In this document: positions 43,479 through 52,111 of the stretch, piece after piece | Layout of the letters: each line of letters starts with the position of its first letter | How positions within the stretch are numbered: the stretch's first letter is position 1 | From: Verticiella sediminum | Lineage (GTDB): Bacteria; Pseudomonadota; Gammaproteobacteria; Burkholderiales; Burkholderiaceae_B | Direction of reading: 5' to 3' | DNA length: 64,000 nt | Assembly: GCF_007558815.1 (NCBI RefSeq) | Contig: NZ_VLTJ01000003.1 | Coordinates: forward strand, 1-64,000 | Program-made: the position numbers and the translations under genes | Notes under the pieces: generated by a model | Databases searched by the model: none | The model's input: only the letters and a program-made list of their open reading frames with translations | Told to the model about the DNA's origin: nothing

Positions 43479-44497
43479 GCCCCAGCCCCGCCCTCGCCCT
43501 GCCCTTTGCCGCCCAGCCGCTGGGCGCGGGCACGCTGGACCCTGCCCGCAGCCGCATCGCCGTGCTGGGCGCCGGCGTGATGGGCCCTGGCATCGCCCTC
43601 ACCTTCGCAGAACACGGGTTCGAGGTGGACCTGTGCGAGACCACTCACTCCGCCATCGACCGCGGCATGGCCTCGCTGGAGGATGCCCTGCGCCTGAAGG
43701 AGGAGGCCGGCCTGATCCCGTCGGACCTGGCCAACGCCACCTTCGAGCGCGTGCGCCCGCACGTGGGCAGCGAGGCCGCGCTGGCGTCCGCGCGCCTGGT
43801 GATCGAGGCCGTCACCGAGAACGCCGACGTCAAGCGCGCGGTGTACGCGCAGATCAGCCAGCTCGCCGCGCCGGATACCATCGTCTGGAGCAACACCTCC
43901 ACCATGAACGTGTTCGCGCTGGCCGACGAGGCCCTGCGCACGCGCCTGCTGGTCGCGCACTGGTTCGCGCCGCCGCACATTCTGCCGCTGGTCGAGGTGG
44001 TCGGCGAGCCGGCCACCCTGCCCGGCCTGGTGGATCAGACGCTGGCCGCCCTGCGCGGCCTGGGCAAGGCGCCGGTACGCCTGAACAAGTTCGTGCCCGG
44101 CTTCGTCATCAACCGCCTGCAGCGCGCACTGGGCAGGGAGGCGTTCTACCTGCTCGACGAAGGCGTCATCAGTGCCGAAGACCTGGACGTGGCCGTGCGC
44201 ACCAGCCTGTCGCCGCGCATGCAGCTACTCGGCCTGATGCAGCGGTATGACTACACCGGCCTCACGCTGAGCCTGCGCAATCTCGCCGACCCGGCCATGA
44301 CCGACGCCCCGCTCGATACGCAGCCGGCCGCCCTGGTCGAGCGCGTCGAACGCGGCGAGCTGGGCGTGAGCAGCGGCAAGGGCTTCTACGACTACCACGG
44401 CCGCTCGCTGATCGAGCTGCAGCGCGAGCGCGACGAAAAGCTCTGGCGCATCATGCGCTCGCTGGGTGATTTCGCCCAGGACCCGAAACCCATCTGA
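43475..44497 (+). CDS. 3-hydroxyacyl-CoA dehydrogenase family NAD-dependent enzyme
   Basis: A 340-residue dehydrogenase: Rossmann motif LGAGVMGPGIA (about 31-41), the SNTST segment, the catalytic His-Glu pair in HWFAPPHILPLVEVV, and a C-terminal dimer domain (FVPGFVINRLQRALGREAFYLL). The family includes beta-hydroxyacyl-CoA, L-gulonate and L-carnitine dehydrogenases. With an acetoacetate-decarboxylase-like gene next door, oxidation of a 3-hydroxy acid to a 3-keto acid is proposed. The start is GTG at 43475 (GTGA overlap). Confidence 0.88.
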   Translation: MSPSPALALPFAAQPLGAGTLDPARSRIAVLGAGVMGPGIALTFAEHGFEVDLCETTHSAIDRGMASLEDALRLKEEAGLIPSDLANATFERVRPHVGSEAALASARLVIEAVTENADVKRAVYAQISQLAAPDTIVWSNTSTMNVFALADEALRTRLLVAHWFAPPHILPLVEVVGEPATLPGLVDQTLAALRGLGKAPVRLNKFVPGFVINRLQRALGREAFYLLDEGVISAEDLDVAVRTSLSPRMQLLGLMQRYDYTGLTLSLRNLADPAMTDAPLDTQPAALVERVERGELGVSSGKGFYDYHGRSLIELQRERDEKLWRIMRSLGDFAQDPKPI

Positions 44498-44612
44498 CCC
44501 TCGCGCTCCCGCACCGCCGCCAGCGGGCGCGAGCAGCGAACGCCTGCGCCACGATGCACGCCGCCCGGCACACCCGGCGCGGCGCCAGCCTGCGCGCCCT
44601 CAGGAGATTGCC

Positions 44613-45437
44613 ATGGCCCAGCCGCCCCTGCACCGCATGCCCACCGCGTTCGGCCCGACCCCCGGTCCGCGCCGAACGCCGGGCCCCGAGGTGCGCTACG
44701 ACGACGCCCGCAGCCCGCTGCGAACCTCCGCCTACGCCATCTTCCAGACGGATGCGCACGCCCTGGCCGACCTGCGGCTGCCCGCCGGCGTCACCCTGCG
44801 CGGCCCCGCCCTGCTCGCCCTGGAATACACCTTCCTCGAAGAGATCGACTGGCTCGCCGGCCGCGGCTACAACATGCTGTCCGTGCGCGTGCCGGTGCGC
44901 TGCACACCGGCCGCGGCCGCCCCCATCGACGGCTGGTTCCAGCCCGTGATCTGGGAGAACCTGGCCGATCCCATCATCAGCGGGCGCGAAGAACTCGGCT
45001 GGAACAAGATCTACGCCGAACTGCCGCCCGCCCGCATCCAGGGCCCGCGCTGGGAACTGTGCGCCTCCTGGCAGGGTTACCGCTTCCTGGACATCGCGCT
45101 CGACGGCCTGGCCGACAGCGAGACGCCGCTGCCCGCCACCGGCCCGGTGCTGCATCACAAGTACGTTCCAGCCACCCAGGCCTGGGGCGAGGCCGACGTG
45201 GACTATCTCACCATGACCCCGGCCGGCGGCTCACCGGCACGCCTGCTCTCGCACCGCGTCGCGGCCAGCGCCAGCGCGGCCTTTGCCCGGCCGCGCTGGG
45301 AGGACATGCCGACCCAGAGCCATATCGTCAATGGCCTGGCAGCCTTGCCCTTGGGCGAGCTGCACAGCGCGGGCGTCTACGTGACGCGCGGCGGCAAGGA
45401 TTTGTCGGATCAAAAGCGCCTGCTCCCCGCCGCCTGA
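44613..45437 (+). CDS. Acetoacetate decarboxylase-like protein
   Basis: A 274-residue ADC-superfamily protein. SGREELGWNKIYAEL holds Lys132 at the position of the Schiff-base lysine. The second lysine that tunes it in true acetoacetate decarboxylases is Ile133 here, so the pKa effect and perhaps the reaction differ. It follows the 3-hydroxyacyl dehydrogenase by 115 bases with a CAGGAGATTGCC ribosome site. Decarboxylation of a beta-keto acid produced by that enzyme is a reasonable guess; a hydrolase or aldolase function, known for other superfamily members, is also possible. Confidence 0.83.
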   Translation: MAQPPLHRMPTAFGPTPGPRRTPGPEVRYDDARSPLRTSAYAIFQTDAHALADLRLPAGVTLRGPALLALEYTFLEEIDWLAGRGYNMLSVRVPVRCTPAAAAPIDGWFQPVIWENLADPIISGREELGWNKIYAELPPARIQGPRWELCASWQGYRFLDIALDGLADSETPLPATGPVLHHKYVPATQAWGEADVDYLTMTPAGGSPARLLSHRVAASASAAFARPRWEDMPTQSHIVNGLAALPLGELHSAGVYVTRGGKDLSDQKRLLPAA

Positions 45438-45519
45438 CCGTGGCCGAAAGCCGATCGGCGCGGTAGGCGCGCGCGGCAAGCCGCATGCAGCCATTGCCAG
45501 CATGCCGCAAGCCCAATAG

Positions 45520-45541
45520 AATGCGAGTCATTCTTATTATC
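45520..45541. promoter_or_regulatory. Fur-box-like sequence upstream of the DUF3649/PepSY operon
   Basis: AATGCGAGTCATTCTTATTATC resembles beta-proteobacterial Fur sites (AATGCGA-x-TGATTCTTATT style) in an AT-rich patch 156 bases upstream of the first gene of an iron-linked operon. It is the only such patch in this 259-base intergenic region. Confidence 0.5.
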
Positions 45542-45696
45542 AGTACTGTGGCAGCGTGTCATCGCCTGCCGAGTCTACGCATGCCCGTATTCCCAGAACC
45601 CGTGCCCGGCGCATGCCGAGCCCCTGCGGCCGTCGCGGTCCGCCCGCGTGCGCGCACCCTGCCCACGCGCCTGACCTCGCAGTCGGAGCCCCCCGC

Positions 45697-45972
45697 ATGA
45701 TCCGTCTGGCGCGCTTTCCGTTCGGCGTCGTCTCGCGCATCGTCGCCGCCGTCCTCGGCGGGTATGCGCTCGCGGCCCTGTCCAGCGTGGCGGCCGTGCG
45801 CCTGCCCATGCCCGTGGGCGAAGCCGTGCTCACCGGCATGCTGGCGAGCTTTCTCGTCTATGCCTGCGCGGTGATCTGGGTATTCGCCGTGCGCAGCGCC
45901 ACCCGGGCATGGGCGGGCCTGGTCGTGGCGGCGATTCCCCTGCTCGTCCTTGCCTGGCCCGTCTGGCATTGA
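45697..45972 (+). CDS. DUF3649 small membrane protein (iron uptake-associated)
   Basis: A 91-residue protein made of three hydrophobic helices (VVSRIVAAVLGGYALAALSS; VLTGMLASFLVYACAVIWVF; AWAGLVVAAIPLLVLAWPVW). DUF3649 proteins lie in operons with PepSY and DUF3325 proteins beside TonB receptors, and their function in iron uptake is unknown. It begins the Fur-box operon and ends 4 bases before the PepSY gene. ATG at 45697 matches the family start. Confidence 0.8.
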   Translation: MIRLARFPFGVVSRIVAAVLGGYALAALSSVAAVRLPMPVGEAVLTGMLASFLVYACAVIWVFAVRSATRAWAGLVVAAIPLLVLAWPVWH

Positions 45973-45976
45973 ATCC

Positions 45977-47608
45977 ATGAAGACCGCTCGTTCCGCCGCC
46001 AAGGCCAAGCCGCCCGGCATCCGCCAGACCATGTCCGACCTGCACATCTGGGTGGGCCTGCTGGCCGGCTGGATTCTCTATGCCATGTTCCTCACCGGCA
46101 CGGTGAGCTACTTCAAGGACGAGATCAGCCAGTGGATGCGGCCGGAAGTGACGGCGCCCGCGACGCCGCTGCCCGCGCCCGAGATTGCGCAGCGCATGGT
46201 CGACACCATGGCGCGCATCGCCCTGGACAGCTCGCAATGGAGCATCGGCCTGCCGCACCCCCGCCGTCCGACGGCGGACGTCTTCTGGCGCACCGGCAAC
46301 CCCGGCCAGGGCGGTCGCGGCTTCCAGAGCGCCACGTTCGACGGCATGACCGCCGAGCCGCTCGAAGGCCTGCGCGACACCGACGGCGGCGAGTTCTTCT
46401 ACCGCTTTCACTTCCAGTTGCACTACATGTCCCCGTTCTGGGGGCGCTGGATCGCCGGCCTGTGCGCGATGTTCATGCTGGTGGCGATCATCAGCGGGGT
46501 GATCACGCACAAGAAGATCTTCATCGACTTCTTCACCTTCCGCTGGGGCAAGGGGCAGCGCTCCTGGCTGGACGCGCACAACGCGGTCTCGGTGTTCGGT
46601 CTGCCGTTCCACGCGATGATCACCTATACCGGGCTGGTCACGCTGATGCTGATGTACATGCCCTGGGGCTCCGACGCCGCGCTGCGCGATCCTGGCGCCC
46701 GCCAGGCCGCGTTCAGCGAGATGAGCGCCTTCGTGCCCGCCGGCAAGCCCGTCGGCCAGCCGACGCCGCTCACCTCGGTGGCCGACGTGGTTCGGCAGGC
46801 GCAGGCGCATTGGGGCGGGGCTCCCGTGGCGCGGGTCCTCGTCAACAACCCCGGCGACGCCAGCGCGCGCATCGTCGTCTCGCAAGGCGAGCGCAGCCGT
46901 GTCTCCTACAGCCCGCACTACATCGTGTTCGACGGGGTGAGCGGCGCCATGCTGCAGGCCAAGGACAGCGTGAGCGGGGCGGCCGAGACGCGCGGCGTGC
47001 TGTACGGGCTGCATCTCGGGCGCTTCGCCGACCTGGTCTCGCGCTGGCTGTATTTCATCGTCAGCCTGGCCGGCACGGCGATGGTGGGCACGGGCCTGGT
47101 GCTCTGGGTCACCAAACGCCGGCAGAGACTCGCCGCCGGCGAGCGTGCCCACCTCGGCATCCGCATCGTCGAGCGCCTGAACGTCGCCACCATCGCCGGG
47201 CTCTCGCTCGCCATGACCGGCATGCTGTGGGCGAACCGTCTGCTGCCGCCGGGCATGGCCGAACGCGCTGCCTGGGAGATTCACGTCTTTTTCATGGTCT
47301 GGGGCGCGGCGCTGCTGTACAGCCTCGCGCGTCCGGTCAAGCGCGCCTGGATCGAACTGCTCTGGGCCAGCGCGGGCCTGCTCGCGCTGACGCCCGTGCT
47401 CAACGCCCTCACCACCTCGCGCGGGCTGCCGGGCAGCCTGCTGGCCGGCGACTGGACCTTCGCGGTGTTCGACCTGATGCTGCTCGCCTTCGCCGTGCTG
47501 CATGCCGCGATCGCCCGGCGCGTGACCCGCCACAAGCCGTCGGCCAAGCCGGCCCGGCGCAAGCCTGCCGCGGACGCCGCCCGCGACACCCTGGAGCGCC
47601 CGGCATGA
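45977..47608 (+). CDS. PepSY-associated transmembrane protein (putative ferric-siderophore reductase type)
   Basis: A 543-residue inner-membrane protein with an N-terminal helix (LLAGWILYAMFLTGTVSYF), two PepSY-containing periplasmic portions (about 90-170 and 240-330) and further helices (AGLCAMFMLVAIISGVITHKK; LYFIVSLAGTAMVGTGLVLWVT; FAVFDLMLLAFAVLHAAIA). His residues in RFHFQLHYM and HITHKK-like segments could coordinate haem. Related FoxB/FsrB-like proteins reduce ferrisiderophores at the inner membrane, so iron release in the periplasm is inferred. Overlaps the next gene by 4 bases. Confidence 0.86.
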   Translation: MKTARSAAKAKPPGIRQTMSDLHIWVGLLAGWILYAMFLTGTVSYFKDEISQWMRPEVTAPATPLPAPEIAQRMVDTMARIALDSSQWSIGLPHPRRPTADVFWRTGNPGQGGRGFQSATFDGMTAEPLEGLRDTDGGEFFYRFHFQLHYMSPFWGRWIAGLCAMFMLVAIISGVITHKKIFIDFFTFRWGKGQRSWLDAHNAVSVFGLPFHAMITYTGLVTLMLMYMPWGSDAALRDPGARQAAFSEMSAFVPAGKPVGQPTPLTSVADVVRQAQAHWGGAPVARVLVNNPGDASARIVVSQGERSRVSYSPHYIVFDGVSGAMLQAKDSVSGAAETRGVLYGLHLGRFADLVSRWLYFIVSLAGTAMVGTGLVLWVTKRRQRLAAGERAHLGIRIVERLNVATIAGLSLAMTGMLWANRLLPPGMAERAAWEIHVFFMVWGAALLYSLARPVKRAWIELLWASAGLLALTPVLNALTTSRGLPGSLLAGDWTFAVFDLMLLAFAVLHAAIARRVTRHKPSAKPARRKPAADAARDTLERPA

Positions 47609-47904
47609 CGCACCTCGTTCTGCTCCTGCTGTGCATCGCCGCCTTCGCCTGCCTGGCACTGGCCATGGAACGCCACCAGTGCGACCGGTTCGGCCATGCG
47701 CTCACGCACGGCCAGACCCGCGTCCTGCGCGCGGCCGGCTGGCTGCTGCTCGTCGTGGCGCTGTGGCTGTCCATCGCGGCGATGGGCACCAGCTTCGGGC
47801 TGGTCGCCTACTCCGGCCACACCAGCCTGGCAGCCGGTCTCGTCTTTCTGGCACTGCTCGCGCTCGAGCGGCGCACTGCCGCCCGTCAACCACGCCGCCG
47901 CTGA
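47605..47904 (+). CDS. DUF3325 small membrane protein
   Basis: A 99-residue protein with three transmembrane helices (LVLLLLCIAAFACLALAME; AGWLLLVVALWLSIAAMG; TSLAAGLVFLALLALE). DUF3325 members accompany DUF3649 and PepSY proteins in siderophore operons. The ATGA overlap with the PepSY gene supports a joint complex. Function unknown. Confidence 0.8.
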   Translation: MTHLVLLLLCIAAFACLALAMERHQCDRFGHALTHGQTRVLRAAGWLLLVVALWLSIAAMGTSFGLVAYSGHTSLAAGLVFLALLALERRTAARQPRRR

Positions 47905-47928
47905 GCGGCCCGACTCTCAAGGCTATCC

Positions 47929-49104
47929 ATGACCCTCTGGAAAACCACGCTCGTCTCCGGCGCCATCGCGCTGCTTGCCGCTTGCTCGCCGCAGGGCGGC
48001 AACCAGCCCGCGGCCGCGGCTGCCGGCAACACGCCGGACGCTGCGGCCACCGCCCCGGCGGCGCAGGCCCAGGTGACCCGCCAGACCATCGCGCCCGGCC
48101 TGTACGAACTGGCCTACAGCCCGCGGCTGGATGCGGTTTTCGTGGCGTCTTCGGGCGGCTTCGGCGATCAGGCCGCGCCCAGCAAGATCCTGCGCCTGAA
48201 CCCGCAGACACTCGCCGTCGAGGCCGAGATCCCGCTCGAGCGCAAGGCCTTCGGCGTCACCCTGGACGATGCCAACGGCCGCCTGTATGTGGGCAACACC
48301 GTGGACACCTCCGTCACCGTGCTCGATGTCGATGCCGGCCAGGTGCTCGGCGTGATCCAGTTGATGGAGAAGGTGACCCGCCCGGACGGCAAGACGGGCT
48401 ATAGCCACGACCTGCGCGAACTGCGCCTGGACCCGGCCAGCCAGCGCCTGTACGTCACCGGCCACTCCGGCGAAGGCAGCGTGCTGTTCGTGGTCGACAC
48501 CGCCAGCCTGAAGCTCGTCGACACCATCCCCGGCCTGGGCGAGGCCAAGGCGCCCGGACTGCACGTGGACCCGGCCACCAAGCGCGTGTACGCCAGCAAC
48601 CTGCTCGGCGAGCTGCTGGTCATCGATCCCGCGCAGCGCGCGGTGGTGCAGCGCGTGCAGACCACCGCCGAGCAGCCCATGAACATCGACATGGACCCAT
48701 CCGGACAGCGCCTCTTCGTGACCGACCAGGGCCTGCAGATGATCCGCAGCTTCCAGGAAAAGTCGATCCCCGGCTTCGCGTCGAAGCACCCGGGCAACCG
48801 CGTGCTCGTCTTGGACGCCGTCAGCGGCCAGGAACTGGCCAGCATCCCGACCGACGCCGGCCCCCTGGGCCTGATCGTCGACGCGCAGCGCAAGCGCCTG
48901 CACGTCACCAACCGCGAAGCCGGCACGGTGAGCACCTTCGACACCGACACCTACCAGCGCCTGGGCACGGTGGAGCTGCCGGCGCACCCGAACAGCCTGG
49001 CCCTGGACGCGCAGCGCAACGTGCTGTACGTGAGCATCAAGGCGGATAAGGACGAAGGCCGTGCCGCGCCCGAGAGCGTGGCGCGCATCGCGCTGCCGCA
49101 GTAA
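47929..49104 (+). CDS. YncE-like beta-propeller lipoprotein
   Basis: A 391-residue protein. The lipobox LLAAC puts the lipidated Cys at residue 19, followed by an Ala/Pro-rich linker to about residue 48 and then repeated propeller blades (LDPASQRLYVTGHSGEGSVLFVVD; VDPATKRVYASNLLGELLVID; VDAQRKRLHVTNREAGTVSTFD). E. coli yncE is iron-regulated and lies beside the TonB receptor gene yncD, which fits this operon, 24 bases after DUF3325. The ligand is unknown, and lipidation is unlike the soluble E. coli protein. Confidence 0.85.
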   Translation: MTLWKTTLVSGAIALLAACSPQGGNQPAAAAAGNTPDAAATAPAAQAQVTRQTIAPGLYELAYSPRLDAVFVASSGGFGDQAAPSKILRLNPQTLAVEAEIPLERKAFGVTLDDANGRLYVGNTVDTSVTVLDVDAGQVLGVIQLMEKVTRPDGKTGYSHDLRELRLDPASQRLYVTGHSGEGSVLFVVDTASLKLVDTIPGLGEAKAPGLHVDPATKRVYASNLLGELLVIDPAQRAVVQRVQTTAEQPMNIDMDPSGQRLFVTDQGLQMIRSFQEKSIPGFASKHPGNRVLVLDAVSGQELASIPTDAGPLGLIVDAQRKRLHVTNREAGTVSTFDTDTYQRLGTVELPAHPNSLALDAQRNVLYVSIKADKDEGRAAPESVARIALPQ

Positions 49105-49190
49105 CGCGCTGCGCGCGCCGAGGGGGGCATGATCGCCGCGACCGGCCCGTCGCCCGGGTCGGTTCGCTCAGGAAGGGCGGCGCGGCCTGG

Positions 49191-50168
49191 CTACATGAGC
49201 CGGATGTCGCGCTCGCGCACCAGCTTGCCCCAGCGCTCCGTCTCCTGGTCCAGGAACTGGCGGAATTCCTCAGGCGTACCCCCGCCCGGGCTCGCGCCGA
49301 TGGCTTGCAGCCGGGGCTGCAGCTCGGGCGCGCGCACCGCCGCCGTGATGTCCGCGGCCAGACTGTCCAGCACCTCCGGCGGCGTGCCGCCCGTGGCGAA
49401 GATGCCGTACCAGGCGGACGCCTCGAAGCCGGCCAGGCCCTGCTCGGCCACGGTCGGCACCTCGGGCAGCCAGGGCAGGCGCTCGGCCGACGTCACGCCC
49501 AGCGGCACGACACGCCCGGACTCGATGTGCTGCAGCACGCCGTTGTCGAACATGATCTGGATGCGCCCGGACAGCAAGTCCTGGTGCGCCGGCGCGCTGC
49601 CCTTGTACGGGACGTGCGTGAGTTCCACCCCGGCCATGCTCGAGAACAGCTCGCCCGACAGGTGCGTGGAGGTCGCCACCCCGGTCGACGCGAACGACAA
49701 GGCGCCCGGCTCGGCCTTGGCGCGGGCGATCAGCTCGGGCACGTTCCTGATGCCGGCATCGGGTGCGGCGACCAGCACGTTGGAGATGGTGGTGAGCACG
49801 GTGACCGGCGCGAGATCGCGCGCCGAATCGTAGGGCAGCGAGTCCATCAGGAGCGGGTTGAGCGCGAACGGCATCGCGGTCAGCAGCAAGGTGTGCCCGT
49901 CCGGTTCGGCCATGGCCACCACGTTGGTGGCGATCACGGTGTTGCCGCCGGGCCGGTTCTCCACGATCACCGGCTGCTGCCATTGCTCGGACAGGCGCTG
50001 GCCGACCAGGCGGGCCTGGATATCGGTGGCGCCGCCGGGCGGATAGGCCACGATCAGGCGCACCGGCTTGGTGGGCCAGTCCGCGGCTTGCGCCGGCGCG
50101 GCCGCCAGGACCGGCAGGCACAGCGCAGCCACGGCCGCACAGAGGAGCTTTCTGCGGTGGATGGACAT
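49191..50168 (-). CDS. Bug-family (TctC-type) binding protein
   Basis: A 325-residue periplasmic protein with signal peptide to about residue 28 (AAAPAQAADWPTK), LIVAYPPGGATDIQARLVGQRL and VIVENRPGGNTVIAT. Third gene of the minus-strand TauD / hydrolase / Bug unit, 47 bases after the hydrolase. It probably delivers the substrate of the dioxygenase or the product of the hydrolase. Confidence 0.92.
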   Translation of the reverse strand: MSIHRRKLLCAAVAALCLPVLAAAPAQAADWPTKPVRLIVAYPPGGATDIQARLVGQRLSEQWQQPVIVENRPGGNTVIATNVVAMAEPDGHTLLLTAMPFALNPLLMDSLPYDSARDLAPVTVLTTISNVLVAAPDAGIRNVPELIARAKAEPGALSFASTGVATSTHLSGELFSSMAGVELTHVPYKGSAPAHQDLLSGRIQIMFDNGVLQHIESGRVVPLGVTSAERLPWLPEVPTVAEQGLAGFEASAWYGIFATGGTPPEVLDSLAADITAAVRAPELQPRLQAIGASPGGGTPEEFRQFLDQETERWGKLVRERDIRLM

Positions 50169-50215
50169 GGTTTGTCTCGTCCTTCTTTGTTTGAGGAATT
50201 GGCGTGCCGGCGGGC

Positions 50216-51136
50216 TCAACGCGAAGAAGCCGCCAGCCAGGCACGGATGGGCGCCAGCCATGGACCGGGGTCGTACAGCAATGCCTGGTGGCCGTAGCGT
50301 GTGACGACCACCGAGGCGTGGGCGGGCAAAGGATCGGGCGGCGGGAACAAGGCATCGGAAGAGGCGTACAGCAGATGCGTATCCGCCGGGCAATGCGCCA
50401 GGCCGAAACCGATAGCTGCTGCGCGCAGCCGCCACAGGGCCTGCGCGCTGAACTGCCCGGCCCAGCGACGGATGTTCCGCAGTTCGCGGGCCAACGCGGC
50501 CTCGCCCTGGTCCGCGGCCCATTCGCATAGCCCCGAGCGCATCAGCACGGCATGGCGAAACTCGGCGCGCCGGTCGGCATCGGCCAGGGCCCGCAGCGCC
50601 GCCAGTTCCTCGGGCGCGCCGCGCCCCCGGGTGGCCGTGCACAGGCCGAGCACCCGGTCGACACGCTGCGGGAAGTCGGCCTTCAACTGCTGCGCGACAT
50701 ATCCGCCGAAGGAATAGCCGATCGCGCCGGCCAGCCGAGGAATGCCCAGTCGTTCGAGCAGGACGTCGATGCCTTGGGCCATGCCGCGCACGGACGCATG
50801 GCTGTCTTGCGCGCCTTCCCAGCCCGAGCCGTAGGCCGAGCCCGGCAGGTTCACGGTGATCACCTGAGCCCGGTCGGTATCCAGCACCCGCCCCGGTCCG
50901 ACCCACGCCGAGGCCCAGCCCGCGTCGGCGGCATCGTCACAGGGCGCCAGGGCATGGTGGCTCCCGGCATAGCCGTGCAGGAGCAGGTAGGCCGGCGCAT
51001 CGCACGGCCCGCACCGCGTGTAGGCCAGACGCAGGGTCACGGCCGTCCCGTCGGCCAGGCGAAAGTCCTCCACGTGGGCTTCGGCGGCGAATACCGCAGG
51101 CCCCTCGGCCGTACAGGATGGGCGTGCCGTGGACAT
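50216..51136 (-). CDS. Alpha/beta hydrolase, homoserine O-acetyltransferase-like
   Basis: A 306-residue alpha/beta hydrolase with the nucleophile elbow GYSFGGY (Ser142), oxyanion loop LLLHGYAGSH (51-60), acid YASSDALFPP and His in TRYGHQALLYDP. DRAQVITVNLPGSAYGS resembles the MetX family, in which a Gly-Ser-x-Gly loop follows the N-x-L pattern, but several MetX substrate residues are not evident, so a hydrolase is equally likely. It starts 7 bases after the TauD stop. Confidence 0.82.
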   Translation of the reverse strand: MSTARPSCTAEGPAVFAAEAHVEDFRLADGTAVTLRLAYTRCGPCDAPAYLLLHGYAGSHHALAPCDDAADAGWASAWVGPGRVLDTDRAQVITVNLPGSAYGSGWEGAQDSHASVRGMAQGIDVLLERLGIPRLAGAIGYSFGGYVAQQLKADFPQRVDRVLGLCTATRGRGAPEELAALRALADADRRAEFRHAVLMRSGLCEWAADQGEAALARELRNIRRWAGQFSAQALWRLRAAAIGFGLAHCPADTHLLYASSDALFPPPDPLPAHASVVVTRYGHQALLYDPGPWLAPIRAWLAASSR

Positions 51137-51143
51137 GGCCGCG

Positions 51144-51989
51144 TCAGATCGGCCGCTCGCCGCGCACCGTGGTGCGGTACAGCGTGCGGTACTGGCCGGC
51201 GGGCAGGTCACGGGTGGTCGCGCTGTGCATGGTGGAACGGTTGTCCCACATCACCACGTCGCCGTTGCTCCAGTGGAAGTCGTAGCGGAATCGCGGCTGG
51301 ATGGTGTGCTCGAACAGGAAGTCCAGGATGTCGTCGCTCTCTTCGGCGGGCAAGCCGACGATCTCGGCGGTCATGCCCTTGTGCGCGAAGATGGACTTGC
51401 GGCCCGTGTCCGGATTGGTGCGGATCAGCGGATGCACCACGTCGGGTGTGCTCGCCTTCTGGTCGGCGGTGAGGCTGACGTTCGTGCTCTGGCCGTCCGT
51501 CGTCTGCTTGCGGCGGTAGCGGTGCACCGCGCGCAGGCCGTGCAGGCGTTCTTTCCACTGCGCGGACAGCGCCTCGTAGGCCGCCTCCATGTCCACGAAG
51601 AGCGTGTCGCCGCCTTCGGGCGGAATCTCCAGCGCGTTGAGGATGGTGGCCTTGGCCGGCTGTTCGCGGAACGCGAAGTCCGAATGCCAGTACGAGCCGC
51701 CGTCGGCTATGCCCATCGGCTGGCCGTCCACGACGCGGTTGGAGAGCCGGAAGATCTCCGGATGCTCCGGATGGTTGTACTGCGCCAGCACGTGCACCTC
51801 CAGCGGCCCGAAACGCCGGCTGAAGGCGATCTGCGCTGCGGCGGGCAGCGACTGGTTCTTGAAGCACACCAGCTTGTGATCGACGAACAGGCGATGCAGA
51901 TGCTCGAACTCGTCGGCGGGCAGTTCGCGCGCCAGATCGATGCCGTGGATCGCGATGCCGAAGCTGTCCGAAAGGGGTTCAACCTGCAT
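51144..51989 (-). CDS. TauD/TfdA-family Fe(II)/2-oxoglutarate dioxygenase
   Basis: A 281-residue dioxygenase with the iron facial triad His102-x-Asp104 (YWHSDFAF) and His255 (STMHSAT) and a 2-oxoglutarate arginine near residue 268 (QYRTLYR). It would hydroxylate and thereby cleave an organic acid such as a sulfonate, aryloxyacetate or alkyl sulfate. First gene of the operon with hydrolase and Bug protein, divergent from an IclR regulator; a carboxylated substrate is suggested by the Bug partner. Confidence 0.9.
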   Translation of the reverse strand: MQVEPLSDSFGIAIHGIDLARELPADEFEHLHRLFVDHKLVCFKNQSLPAAAQIAFSRRFGPLEVHVLAQYNHPEHPEIFRLSNRVVDGQPMGIADGGSYWHSDFAFREQPAKATILNALEIPPEGGDTLFVDMEAAYEALSAQWKERLHGLRAVHRYRRKQTTDGQSTNVSLTADQKASTPDVVHPLIRTNPDTGRKSIFAHKGMTAEIVGLPAEESDDILDFLFEHTIQPRFRYDFHWSNGDVVMWDNRSTMHSATTRDLPAGQYRTLYRTTVRGERPI

Positions 51990-52010
51990 GAGCCTAGCCT
52001 CCGTTATTTT

Positions 52011-52026
52011 GCGAACAATAGTTCGC
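52011..52026. promoter_or_regulatory. IclR operator candidate
   Basis: GCGAAC-AATA-GTTCGC, a perfect 6-bp inverted repeat within an AT-rich patch of the 122-base divergent region, 22 bases before the tauD-like start. Geometry suits an IclR-family dimer. Confidence 0.5.
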
Positions 52027-52111
52027 TAATTGATATGGCTGCCATCCTATCGACGATCCGGGTAGTCTGTCAAACGATTGATCCCGAACGCGTACCAACC
52101 CTGGAGAAAGC

